The notes under the pieces: generated by a model | Databases searched by the model: none | Seen by the model: only the letters and a program-made list of their open reading frames with translations | What the model was told of the DNA's origin: nothing | DNA from: Denitratimonas tolerans | GTDB taxonomy: Bacteria > Pseudomonadota > Gammaproteobacteria > Xanthomonadales > Xanthomonadaceae | Assembly: GCF_037203605.1 (NCBI RefSeq) | Contig: NZ_JBBDHC010000005.1 | Coordinates: forward strand, 127,670 to 191,669 | DNA: 64,000 nucleotides | Direction: 5' to 3' | Shown here: positions 41,579-49,928 of the stretch, in pieces | Numbering within the stretch: the stretch's first letter is position 1 | Layout of the letters: every line of letters begins with the position of its first letter | Position numbers and translations under genes: made by a program

Positions 41579-42669
41579 TGGCACCGGCCTACCATCTCGC
41601 CGAGCGCGTTTCCCTGGCCGGCCGCAACGGCTTTCGCGTGGCGTCCCGGGCCGAGCTTTTCATCGACGTGCGCCGCGCCGAGGCCTTGCCCGAGCTTTTC
41701 GCCATGCCCTACCTGCAGCGCGCACCGCTGCTGGTGCTGGGCGAGGGCAGCAATACCCTGATCGTGGGCGACGTGCCCGGCGTGGTGATGGCCATCGGCG
41801 GCATGGGCCGCGAAGTGCTGGCGCGCGACGACGACGGTGCGCTGCTGCGCGCGGGCGCGGGCGAGCGCTGGGACGACGTGGTGGCCTGGAGCCTGGGCCT
41901 TGGCTACGCGGGGCTGGAAAACCTGGTCCTGATCCCGGGGCTTGCCGGTGCCGCGCCGATCCAGAACATCGGCGCGTACGGCACCGAGGTGGGTGAATTC
42001 ATCCAGACCGTCGAAGCCTGGGACCGGCAGGCCGGCGCGCTGGTGCGGCTGGATCGCGCCGACTGCGCCTTCGGCTACCGTGATTCCGTATTCAAGCGCG
42101 ATCCCGCGCGCTGGCTGGTGACGGCGATCGAGCTGCGGTTGCCGCGCCGGCATCCTCCGCGCATCGGCTATCCGGGCCTGCCGGAGGAACTGGCGCTGCT
42201 GGGTGCCGGCGATGCGCCGCGTCCGGCACAGATCGCCGAGGCCGTGTCGCGCCTTCGCACCCGCAAATTGCCCAATCCGTCCATGGTGCCCAACGTCGGC
42301 AGTTTTTTCCGCAATCCGGTGGTCGCCTCGGCGCATGCGCTGGACCTTCAGCGCGACGAGCCCTCGATGCCGGCCTGGACGGTCGATGATGGCGCGTTGC
42401 GCAAGCTCTCGGCCGCCTGGCTGATCGAGCGCGCCGGCTGGAAGGGGTTTCGCGAAGGCGATGCCGGCGTGTCGGCACAGCACGCGCTGGTGCTGGTCAA
42501 CCACGGGCAGGCCAGCGGCGCAGAGATGTTCGCGCTGGCGCAGCGCGTGGCGCTGTCGGTGCACGAGCGCTTCGGCGTGTGGCTGGAGCCGGAAGCGCGC
42601 ATCGTGGGCGCGCGCTGGGACGCGCCGGGCGCGCGCGCCGCGTTCGCGTCCGCCGCCGCGCCCGCGTGA
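41578..42669 (+). CDS. murB: UDP-N-acetylenolpyruvoylglucosamine reductase
   Basis: NADPH/FAD enzyme making UDP-MurNAc for peptidoglycan, 363 aa, type I (E. coli-like) MurB. The FAD-binding segment is VLGEGSNTLIV, then GAGERWDDVVAWSLGLGYAG and GLENLVLIPGLAGAAPIQNIG. The catalytic region has YRDSVFK and PSMVPNVGSFFRNPVV. Start ATG 41578 overlaps the pyrD stop, so the two are translationally coupled, and the longer upstream frame is not used. Confidence 0.96.
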   Translation: MAPAYHLAERVSLAGRNGFRVASRAELFIDVRRAEALPELFAMPYLQRAPLLVLGEGSNTLIVGDVPGVVMAIGGMGREVLARDDDGALLRAGAGERWDDVVAWSLGLGYAGLENLVLIPGLAGAAPIQNIGAYGTEVGEFIQTVEAWDRQAGALVRLDRADCAFGYRDSVFKRDPARWLVTAIELRLPRRHPPRIGYPGLPEELALLGAGDAPRPAQIAEAVSRLRTRKLPNPSMVPNVGSFFRNPVVASAHALDLQRDEPSMPAWTVDDGALRKLSAAWLIERAGWKGFREGDAGVSAQHALVLVNHGQASGAEMFALAQRVALSVHERFGVWLEPEARIVGARWDAPGARAAFASAAAPA

Positions 42670-42692
42670 AGCGCGCGCCCGTCCGAGCATCG

Positions 42693-43619
42693 ATGAACAC
42701 CGCTGCCAGCGCCGCGAGCCGCGACTTGCGCCGTGCCATCGTGATGATGCTGGTGAGCACGTTTTTTTTCGGTTCGATGGCGGTGATGATCCGGCTGGCC
42801 TCGGCGGAACTTCATCCCTTCGAGATCGCGTTCTTCCGCAACCTTTTCGGCTTCGCGTTCGCGCTGCCGCTGCTGCTCCGCCACGGCATCGGGCTGCTGC
42901 GCACCAGCCACCTGTCGCTGTACTTCGTGCGCTGCCTGATCGGCATCGGCTCGATGCTGTGCGGCTTCTGGGCGATCGTGCACCTGCCGCTGGCCGAGGC
43001 GATCTCGATTTCCTATGCGGCACCGCTGTTCGTGACGATCGGCGCGGCCCTGGTGCTGGGAGAAGTCGTCCGGATACGCCGCTGGACCGCGGTGGTGGTC
43101 GGCTTCCTCGGCGTGCTCCTGATCGTCCGCCCCGGCGCGGCGAGCTTCAACGTGCATACCCTGGCGGCGCTGGCGGCGGCGGTGCTGAGCGGCAGCGTGG
43201 CGATCAGCATCAAGTTCCTTTCGCGCACCGAGAAGCCCGACGCCATCGTGCTTTACACCACGCTGCTGTGGGTGCCGATGTCGCTGGTTCCGGCGCTGTT
43301 CGTCTGGACCTGGCCGCACGGCATCACCTGGCTGTGGGTGGTGCTGGCGGGATTCTTCGGCACCGCCGGGCACATGTTCTGGACCCGCGCGCTCAAGCTC
43401 GGCGACGCCTCCCTGCTCACCCCGATCAGCTTCGTGCAGGTGCTGGTCGTTGGCGTCTACGGCTGGCTGCTGTTCGATGAAACCGTGGATCGCTGGACCG
43501 CCGCCGGTGCCACCGTCGTGCTCGCATCGAACTACTACATCGCCTACCGCGAGACGAAACTGGCGCGCCAGACGGTGACCGATCCCGAGGTGGGTTCGCA
43601 GAGCCGGCTGTCGGGTTGA
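42693..43619 (+). CDS. EamA/DMT-family permease
   Basis: Drug/metabolite transporter superfamily protein, 308 aa, with ten predicted helices in two EamA repeats (about 15-145 and 155-290). Segments such as STFFFGSMAVMIRLASAELH and PLAEAISISYAAPLFVTIGA are typical. ATG 42693 was chosen, with GAG upstream. A GTG at 42666 overlapping the murB stop is also possible. The substrate is unknown. Confidence 0.85.
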   Translation: MNTAASAASRDLRRAIVMMLVSTFFFGSMAVMIRLASAELHPFEIAFFRNLFGFAFALPLLLRHGIGLLRTSHLSLYFVRCLIGIGSMLCGFWAIVHLPLAEAISISYAAPLFVTIGAALVLGEVVRIRRWTAVVVGFLGVLLIVRPGAASFNVHTLAALAAAVLSGSVAISIKFLSRTEKPDAIVLYTTLLWVPMSLVPALFVWTWPHGITWLWVVLAGFFGTAGHMFWTRALKLGDASLLTPISFVQVLVVGVYGWLLFDETVDRWTAAGATVVLASNYYIAYRETKLARQTVTDPEVGSQSRLSG

Positions 43620-43652
43620 CGCGCGCGCGCACTCGTCGCATCGTTCATCGTT

Positions 43653-43700
<48 letters not shown>

Positions 43701-43729
43701 CAAGGCCGATACACGGTTCGCCTCCTGCC

Positions 43730-44620
43730 ATGACGCCATCCGATCCAGACACGACCCAGCGCACCCTGATTTCTCCCGGCCCCGCGCGGCCGGAAGAGCA
43801 GGGAGCCTGCCTGATCGTGATCCACGGTGCCGGCCTCGGACAGCGGGTCGACGTGGGCACGTGTCCCACGCGGATCGGCCGCGACCGCGAGTGCGGGCTG
43901 TACATCGCGCACCCGTCGGTATCGCGTCGCCACTGCGAGATCTGGCGGGCGGAGGACCGCTATCGCGTGCGCGACCTGGGTTCGACCAATGCCACCTACC
44001 TGAACGATCGCGTGGTCGAAGTGGCGGATCTGGCCGATGGTGACCACCTGACCATCGGCGAGAGCATCGTCAAGTTCATCAGCGGTGCCAGCGTGGAGGC
44101 CGGCTATCACGAAGAAGTCCACCAGCAGGCCACGCATGACGGGCTGACCGGCTTCTACAACCGCCGGCAATTCCTGGACGTGGTCGAACGCGAACTGGTG
44201 CGCGCGGCCCGTTCCGACGCCGCGCTGGCGTTTGCGATCCTCGACATCGACCTGTTCAAGCGCATCAACGATTCCTGCGGCCACCTCGCGGGCGACTCGG
44301 TGCTGCGCCAGGTCACCGCGACCCTCCGGAGCGGGATGCGCGCGAGCGACGTGGCCGGGCGCATCGGCGGCGAGGAGTTCGGGCTGCTCATGCCCGAGCT
44401 CGGAGCCGAAGCAGCGCTGGCCCATGCCCAGGCGCTTCGCGTTGCGGTGGAGCAGGCAACGTTCGCCGTGGCACCGGTCTCCCATCCGGTCACCATCAGC
44501 ATCGGCCTGGCCTCGTTCGGCCCCTCCCATCCGGACCGCGCCTCGCTGATGCGCGCTGCGGACCTTGCCCTGTATCGCGCCAAGCAGGCCGGACGCAACC
44601 GGGTGGTGGTGGCGGAGTGA
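43730..44620 (+). CDS. FHA-GGDEF diguanylate cyclase
   Basis: Cytoplasmic c-di-GMP synthase, 296 aa. An FHA domain (about 28-115) shows RIGRDRECGLYIAHPSVSRR and DLGSTNATYLND, so it should read a phosphothreonine partner. The GGDEF domain (about 135-295) has HDGLTGFYNRRQFLD, the active-site GGEEF in AGRIGGEEFGLL, and RASD five residues before it, an RxxD inhibitory I-site. The enzyme should therefore be active and feedback controlled. The CCCGCAT tandem repeat lies 30 bp upstream of its start. Confidence 0.92.
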   Translation: MTPSDPDTTQRTLISPGPARPEEQGACLIVIHGAGLGQRVDVGTCPTRIGRDRECGLYIAHPSVSRRHCEIWRAEDRYRVRDLGSTNATYLNDRVVEVADLADGDHLTIGESIVKFISGASVEAGYHEEVHQQATHDGLTGFYNRRQFLDVVERELVRAARSDAALAFAILDIDLFKRINDSCGHLAGDSVLRQVTATLRSGMRASDVAGRIGGEEFGLLMPELGAEAALAHAQALRVAVEQATFAVAPVSHPVTISIGLASFGPSHPDRASLMRAADLALYRAKQAGRNRVVVAE

Positions 44621-44693
44621 TGGCCGCAACCGAAGCGACGCGGTGCAGCCTGCGGGAGTATCGTTGGCCGGAGCCATTCCGGGGAACCATCCC

Positions 44694-45470
44694 ATGCACA
44701 AGACGATCCTGCTCCTCGCCACGCTGTTCGCCGCGTCGACGGTCAACGCCGGGATGATCACTCGCGCGGTCGACTGGTCGGTGGGCGAACAGTCCTTCAG
44801 CGGTCACGTGGTCTACGACGAGGGCGGTGCGCGACGCCCGGGCCTCGTGATGGTGCCCAACTGGATGGGCGTGACCGGTTCGGCGCTCGAAAAGGCGCGC
44901 GCGCTGGCTGGCAGCGACTACGTAGTGCTGGTAGCCGACGTGTACGGCGCGCAGCGCCGCCCTGCCGACGCCACCGAGGCGCGGGCCATGGTGACAGCGC
45001 TGCTGGGCGACCGCGCGGTGCTGCGCGAGCGCATCGGCGCGGCGCTGGAGGTGCTGCGCGCCAACGCCTTCGAGGCACCGCTCGACGCCGCGCGCATCGG
45101 CGCGGTCGGCTTCTGCTTCGGCGGCAGCACGGTGCTGGAACTGGCGCGTTCGGGTGCCGACGTCGCCGGGGTGGTGTCCCTGCACGGCGGGCTGGGCACG
45201 AATGCGCCGGCCGCGCAGTCACCGAAGGCGGCGATTCTGGTGCTCAACGGTGCCGATGATCGCAGCGTCAGCGCCGAGGACATCGCCGCGTTCGCCGCCG
45301 AAATGAACGCGGTCGAGGCCGACTGGCAGTTCGTCAATTTCGCCGGCGCGGTGCACTGCTTCGCCGAGGCCGACGCGGCATCGCCGCCGGGCTGCGTCTA
45401 CCACGAGCGCTCGGCGCGGCGTGCCTACCGCTACCTGCACGACTTCTTCGCCGAGCGCTTCGCGCCCTAG
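44694..45470 (+). CDS. Exported dienelactone hydrolase-family protein
   Basis: Alpha/beta-hydrolase of 258 aa with a signal peptide (MHKTILLLATLFAASTVNAG). The nucleophile elbow is GFCFGGS (Cys in place of Ser, as in dienelactone hydrolases). The acid is in LNGADDRSV and the His in GAVHCFAEAD. All triad members are therefore present. The natural substrate is unknown, and periplasmic location is unusual for catabolic dienelactone hydrolases. The start ATG follows GGGGAA. Confidence 0.85.
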   Translation: MHKTILLLATLFAASTVNAGMITRAVDWSVGEQSFSGHVVYDEGGARRPGLVMVPNWMGVTGSALEKARALAGSDYVVLVADVYGAQRRPADATEARAMVTALLGDRAVLRERIGAALEVLRANAFEAPLDAARIGAVGFCFGGSTVLELARSGADVAGVVSLHGGLGTNAPAAQSPKAAILVLNGADDRSVSAEDIAAFAAEMNAVEADWQFVNFAGAVHCFAEADAASPPGCVYHERSARRAYRYLHDFFAERFAP

Positions 45471-45568
45471 CCTGGATCGCGTCGCGTCGCGTCGCGCCGC
45501 GCGGCGCTTCGCATGCTGCGCCGCGTCATGCTAGCCTGCGGCCCTCCCTTTTCCGCCGAAGATCCGTC

Positions 45569-46654
45569 ATGTCGCGCGCATTCAACTTCAGTGCCGGGCC
45601 GGCCGCATTGCCCGAGCCGGTCTTGCGTCAAGCGCAGGCGGAACTGCTGGAGTGGGGTGCCGAACGCGCCTCGGTGATGGAGGTTTCGCACCGCGGCAAG
45701 GCCTTCATGGCCATGGCCGCGGCCGCCGAGCGCGACCTGCGCGAGCTTTTGGGCATTCCGGACGGCTATCGCGTGCTGTTCCTGCAGGGCGGCGCTTCCC
45801 AGCACTTCGCCCAGGTGCCGATGAACCTGGCGCGGCCCGATCAGGCGGTGGACTTCATCCTCACCGGCAGCTGGAGCGAAAAGGCCTTTGCGGATGCCGC
45901 GCATTTCGTCCGGCCGCGGATCGCGGCGGGCGCGCAGGATGGCGGGTTCCGCGCGATTCCGCCGCGCGCGCAGTGGCAGCTTTCCGAGGACGCGGCCTAT
46001 GTCCACATCGCCTCCAACGAAACCATCCACGGCGTCGAATTTTTCGACGCGCCCGACGTGGGTGCGGTGCCGCTGGTGGCGGACATGTCCTCCAACATCC
46101 TCTCGCGCCCCATCGACGTGTCGCGCTACGGGCTGATCTTCGCCGGCGCGCAGAAGAACATCGGCCCCTCCGGCCTGGTGATCGTGATCGTGCGCGAGGA
46201 CCTGCTCGAACGCAGCGCCGGCCGCGTGGCGCGCATCTTCGACTACGCCGCGCACGCGCGCGAGGACTCCCTGCTCAACACCCCGCCGACCTTCGCCTGG
46301 TATCTGGCCGGGCTGGTGTTCCAGTGGCTCAAGGCCAAGGGCGGACTTGCGGCGATGGCCGCGAGCAATGACCGCAAGGCGGCGATGCTCTATGCCGCGA
46401 TCGACGGCTCCGACGGCTACTACGCCAACCCGGTCGATCCGGCGGCGCGTTCGCGCATGAACGTGCCCTTCACCCTGCACGACGCGGCGCTGGATGCGAT
46501 CTTCCTCGAGGAATCGCGCGCCGCCGGCCTGCTCGCGCTCAAGGGCCACCGGCTGGTGGGCGGGATGCGCGCCTCGATCTACAACGCGATGCCCGAGGAA
46601 GGCGTCGAGGCGCTGGTCGCCTTCATGCGTGATTTCGCGCGTCGCCACGGCTGA
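45569..46654 (+). CDS. serC: Phosphoserine aminotransferase
   Basis: PLP enzyme of serine (and pyridoxine) biosynthesis, 361 aa. The N-terminal FNFSAGPAALPEPVL, EVSHRGKAFM and LFLQGGASQHFAQVPMNL are canonical. The PLP Lys is in IFAGAQKNIGPSGLV, and the end region GGMRASIYNAMPEEGVEALV is present. It heads a serC-pheA-aroA gene order; hisC and tyrA, sometimes between, are absent here. Confidence 0.97.
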   Translation: MSRAFNFSAGPAALPEPVLRQAQAELLEWGAERASVMEVSHRGKAFMAMAAAAERDLRELLGIPDGYRVLFLQGGASQHFAQVPMNLARPDQAVDFILTGSWSEKAFADAAHFVRPRIAAGAQDGGFRAIPPRAQWQLSEDAAYVHIASNETIHGVEFFDAPDVGAVPLVADMSSNILSRPIDVSRYGLIFAGAQKNIGPSGLVIVIVREDLLERSAGRVARIFDYAAHAREDSLLNTPPTFAWYLAGLVFQWLKAKGGLAAMAASNDRKAAMLYAAIDGSDGYYANPVDPAARSRMNVPFTLHDAALDAIFLEESRAAGLLALKGHRLVGGMRASIYNAMPEEGVEALVAFMRDFARRHG

Positions 46655-46705
46655 CGGCCGCCTCGGCACCTCCCTCAACGCCCCGACTTTCACCGCAGGA
46701 TTTCC

Positions 46706-47848
46706 ATGACGCCTCCGAAAAAGCCCCGCAGCGCAAAGGCCGCCAAAAGCGCCGGCCAGCCCGCGACCCCGCCGGCGCTGGCGCAGGTGCGCGAGCGCAT
46801 CGACGGCATCGACCGCCAGATCCAGGCCCTCATCGCCGAACGCGCCGGTTTCGCCCTGCAGGTCGGCAAGGCCAAGGGCAAGCTCGCCGCCGCGGTGGAT
46901 TACTACCGGCCCGAGCGCGAGGCGCAGGTGCTGCGCATGGTGGTGGACCGCAACGAAGGGCCACTCTCCGACGAGCTTCTGGTGCACGTGTTCCGCGAAA
47001 TCATGTCGGCCTGTCTGGCCCAGCAGGAGCCGCTCAAGATCGGCTACCTCGGTCCGGAAGGCACCTTCAGCCAGCAGGCCGTGCTCAAGCACTTCGGTCG
47101 TTCCGCCCACGGCCTGCCGCTGGCGAGCATCGAGGAGGTGTTCCAGGAAGTGGAGAACGGCGTCGCCGACTTCGGCGTGGTGCCGGTGGAAAACTCCGGG
47201 CAGGGCACCATCCAGGTCACCCTCGACCTGTTCCTGACCTCGGGGCTGAGGATCTGCGGCGAGGTGGAGCTGCGCGTGCACCAGTTCCTGCTCTCGCGCA
47301 GCGGCCGCATCGAGGATATCGAGCGCATCTACGCGCATCCGCAATCGTTCGCGCAGACCGCCGGCTGGCTGCGGTCCAACCTGCCCAAGGTCGAAAAGAT
47401 CCCGGTATCGAGCAACGCCGAGGGCGCGCGCCGCGCGCGCAATGCCGACGACGCCGCGGCCATCGGCGGTGAAAGCGCGGGCCACGTCTACGGGCTCAAG
47501 AAGGTCATCATGCAGCCGATCCAGGACGACCGCGAGAACACCACGCGCTTTCTCGTCATCGGCCGCCGCATCTTCCCGCCCTCGGGCCACGACCGCACCT
47601 CGATCCTGGTCTTCATCCACGACAAGCCCGGCGCGCTGTTCGACGTGCTCAGCCCGTTCGCGCGCCACGGCATCAGCATGAATCGCATCGAATCGCGCCC
47701 CTCGCACCAGGCCAAGTGGGAGTACGCCTTCTTCATCGACCTTGCCGGCCACGTCGAGGATGAAGGCATGAAGAGTGCCCTGGCCGAACTGGAAGCCCAC
47801 TCGGCCTCGGTGAAGGTGCTGGGTTCGTACCCGGTGGCGGTGCCTTGA
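46706..47848 (+). CDS. pheA: Chorismate mutase / prephenate dehydratase (P-protein)
   Basis: Bifunctional phenylalanine-biosynthesis enzyme, 380 aa. The AroQ chorismate mutase domain (about 20-105) shows RERIDGIDRQIQALIAERAG. The prephenate dehydratase domain (about 110-290) starts KIGYLGPEGTFSQQAVLKHF and has the catalytic NTTRFLVIGR. The ACT regulatory domain (about 300-375) contains KPGALFDVLSPFARHGISMN and ESRPSHQAKWEYAFF, predicting feedback inhibition by phenylalanine. A Lys-rich N-terminal lead is slightly longer than usual. Confidence 0.96.
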   Translation: MTPPKKPRSAKAAKSAGQPATPPALAQVRERIDGIDRQIQALIAERAGFALQVGKAKGKLAAAVDYYRPEREAQVLRMVVDRNEGPLSDELLVHVFREIMSACLAQQEPLKIGYLGPEGTFSQQAVLKHFGRSAHGLPLASIEEVFQEVENGVADFGVVPVENSGQGTIQVTLDLFLTSGLRICGEVELRVHQFLLSRSGRIEDIERIYAHPQSFAQTAGWLRSNLPKVEKIPVSSNAEGARRARNADDAAAIGGESAGHVYGLKKVIMQPIQDDRENTTRFLVIGRRIFPPSGHDRTSILVFIHDKPGALFDVLSPFARHGISMNRIESRPSHQAKWEYAFFIDLAGHVEDEGMKSALAELEAHSASVKVLGSYPVAVP

Positions 47849-47851
47849 TGG

Positions 47852-47880
47852 GCGGGAATCGGGAATGGGGAATGGAGAAT
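47852..47880. repeat. GGGAAT-type degenerate repeats (between pheA and aroA)
   Basis: Four imperfect tandem units: GGGAATC, GGGAATG, GGGAATG and GAGAATGG. The words match those in the sdhA-sdhB gap in the opposite orientation. Confidence 0.6.
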
Positions 47881-47921
47881 GGCGGTTTGCGGCGAGGCCG
47901 CAGTGCTCCCGCATTCCGTAG

Positions 47922-47941
47922 GTCGGGGTTATATCCCCGAC
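47922..47941. repeat. GTCGGGG hairpin repeat, copy 2
   Basis: GTCGGGG (47922-47928), 6-nt loop TTATAT, CCCCGAC (47935-47941), with the same CGTA and GCGGTG-like flanks as the copy at 2680-2699. A further GGCCGACCT at about 47972-47980 can pair with AGGTCGG at 47920-47926, giving an alternative larger fold. Confidence 0.65.
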
Positions 47942-48011
47942 GCCGCGGTGCCCCGATTCGTCGGCCGCGCAGGGCCGACCTGCCTCCCATCATCTGCCCG
48001 CAAGCCGCACC

Positions 48012-49325
48012 ATGACCGCTTCCTCGACCTGGCAGGCCCGCCCCGGAACACCGCTGCGCGGCACGATCCGCGTTCCCGGCGACAAGTCGATCTCCCATCG
48101 CGCAATGATGCTGGGTGCCCTGGCCGACGGCGTCACGCGCGTCAGCGGCTTTCTGGAGGGCGAGGACACCCTCGCCACCGCCGCCGCCTTTCGCGCCATG
48201 GGCGTGCGCATCGAGGACGATGGGCCCGGTCGAAAGATCGTTCACGGCGCGGGCATCGACGGCTTGCGGGCACCGGCGGCACCCATCGACTGCGGCAACG
48301 CCGGTACCGGCATGCGCCTGCTCGCCGGCCTGCTCGCCGGGCAGCGTTTCGATTCCACCCTGACCGGCGACGCCTCCCTGACGCGCCGCCCGATGCGCCG
48401 CGTCACCGAGCCGCTGGCGCGCATGGGCGCGCGCATCGAAACCGCCGAGGGCGGCAGGCCGCCGCTGCGCATCTTCGGCGGGCAGTCGCTGGCCGGGGTC
48501 GACCACGACCTGCCCGTGGCCAGTGCCCAGGTCAAATCCGCGCTGCTGCTGGCTGGCCTCTATGCGCAGGGCGAGACCACGGTGCGCGAACCGCACCCTA
48601 CGCGCGACTACACCGAGCGCATGCTCGCCGCGCTGGGCTGGCCGATCGAGTTTTCGCCCGGATTCGCGCGGCTTTCGGGCGGCCATCGGCTCACTGCGAC
48701 CGACATCGCGGTGCCGAGCGATTTTTCCTCGGCGGCATTCTTTCTCGTTGCCGCCAGCCTGGTGCCCGGTTCCGATCTCACGCTCGAAGGCGTCGGCATG
48801 AATCCGCGCCGCACCGGGCTGCTCGATGCGCTGCGCCTGATGGGTGCGTGGATCGAGGTACGCAACGCGCGCGAGGAGGGCGGCGAGCCGGTCGCCGACC
48901 TGCGCGTGACCCACGCGCCGCTGCACGGCGCGATCATCCCGGAAGCCCTCGTGCCGGACATGATCGACGAGTTCCCGGTGCTGTTCGTCGCCGCGGCTGC
49001 GGTCTCGGGTGTCACCACGGTCAGCGGCGCGGCCGAGCTGCGGGTGAAGGAATCGGATCGCATCGCGGTGATGGCCAACGGCCTGCGCGCGATGGGTGCG
49101 CGCATCGACGAAACCCCGGATGGGGCGGTGATCCACGGCGGCGCGACGCTCGGTGGCGCAAGCGTGGATGCCCACGACGACCACCGCATCGCGATGAGCT
49201 TCGTCGTCGCCGGCCAGATCGCCAGCGCGCCCGTCACCCTGCGCGGCTGCGCCACCGTGGCGACCTCGTTCCCGGGATTCTTCGGACTGGCCAATCGCGC
49301 GGGAATGGGGCTGGCCGTGGCCTGA
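48012..49325 (+). CDS. aroA: 3-phosphoshikimate 1-carboxyvinyltransferase (EPSP synthase)
   Basis: Shikimate-pathway enzyme, 437 aa. Substrate-binding segments are RVPGDKSISHRAMMLGALAD near the N-terminus, NAGTGMRLLAGLLAG, and GDASLTRRPMRRV (PEP/S3P site). The end has VDAHDDHRIAMSFVVAGQIA. The start context ACCATGAC after CAAGCCGC has no clear Shine-Dalgarno. It converges with the universal stress protein gene, 9 bp away. Confidence 0.96.
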   Translation: MTASSTWQARPGTPLRGTIRVPGDKSISHRAMMLGALADGVTRVSGFLEGEDTLATAAAFRAMGVRIEDDGPGRKIVHGAGIDGLRAPAAPIDCGNAGTGMRLLAGLLAGQRFDSTLTGDASLTRRPMRRVTEPLARMGARIETAEGGRPPLRIFGGQSLAGVDHDLPVASAQVKSALLLAGLYAQGETTVREPHPTRDYTERMLAALGWPIEFSPGFARLSGGHRLTATDIAVPSDFSSAAFFLVAASLVPGSDLTLEGVGMNPRRTGLLDALRLMGAWIEVRNAREEGGEPVADLRVTHAPLHGAIIPEALVPDMIDEFPVLFVAAAAVSGVTTVSGAAELRVKESDRIAVMANGLRAMGARIDETPDGAVIHGGATLGGASVDAHDDHRIAMSFVVAGQIASAPVTLRGCATVATSFPGFFGLANRAGMGLAVA

Positions 49326-49334
49326 AACCTGCCT

Positions 49335-49766
49335 TCAGCGGTACACCAGTACCGGCAGCTTCGAGTGCGTCAGCACCTTCTGGGTTTCGCTGCCCAGCAG
49401 CAGGGCCGCCATGCCGCGGCGGCCGTGCGAGGCCATGAAGATCAGGTCGCAGCCGTGTTCCGAAGCGGCGTTGATGATGCCTTCCCAGATCGAGTCGGAC
49501 ATGCCGCTGAAGGCCTGGCAGGCGACGCCGGCATCGGCCGCGCGCGTGGCGACGGCCTGCGCATTGGTGGCCGCTTCCTTCATCGCCTCTTCGACGTAGA
49601 GCGTCTGGTCGACATAGACCTGTTCGGCGAAGGGCAGGCTGTAGACCTCGGCGCTGCTCCATGCGACCAGGCGGGCACCGAGCGCCTTGGCCAGCGCGAT
49701 GGCCGCGTCCGCGGCGCGCAGCGACAGCTCCGAGCCGTCGGTGGGAACGAGGATGCTCTGGTACAT
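49335..49766 (-). CDS. Universal stress protein, UspA family
   Basis: Cytoplasmic 143-aa stress protein starting ATG 49766 (MYQSILVPTDGSELSLRAAD). The ATP-binding signature SHGRRGMAALLLGSETQKVL (G-2x-G-9x-G-S) is present, so it belongs to the ATP-binding class. The upstream antisense frame that seems to extend it far beyond 52 kb is a shadow of the neighbouring gene. Role: generic stress tolerance, details unknown. Confidence 0.92.
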   Translation of the reverse strand: MYQSILVPTDGSELSLRAADAAIALAKALGARLVAWSSAEVYSLPFAEQVYVDQTLYVEEAMKEAATNAQAVATRAADAGVACQAFSGMSDSIWEGIINAASEHGCDLIFMASHGRRGMAALLLGSETQKVLTHSKLPVLVYR

Positions 49767-49928
49767 CACGGCGTCTCCGGGAGGGTGGTGCGGCGATTGT
49801 CGCACCGCTTGAGCGCATGCGCATGGTGGCGGGTCAGCGCCGGTCCCGGCCGGCGCGCGGGACTTTGGCCACATGCCGGGCGGAGGAAATTGCCGTAACG
49901 TGGCGCACCCGTTTTCCGGAGCCTGCCC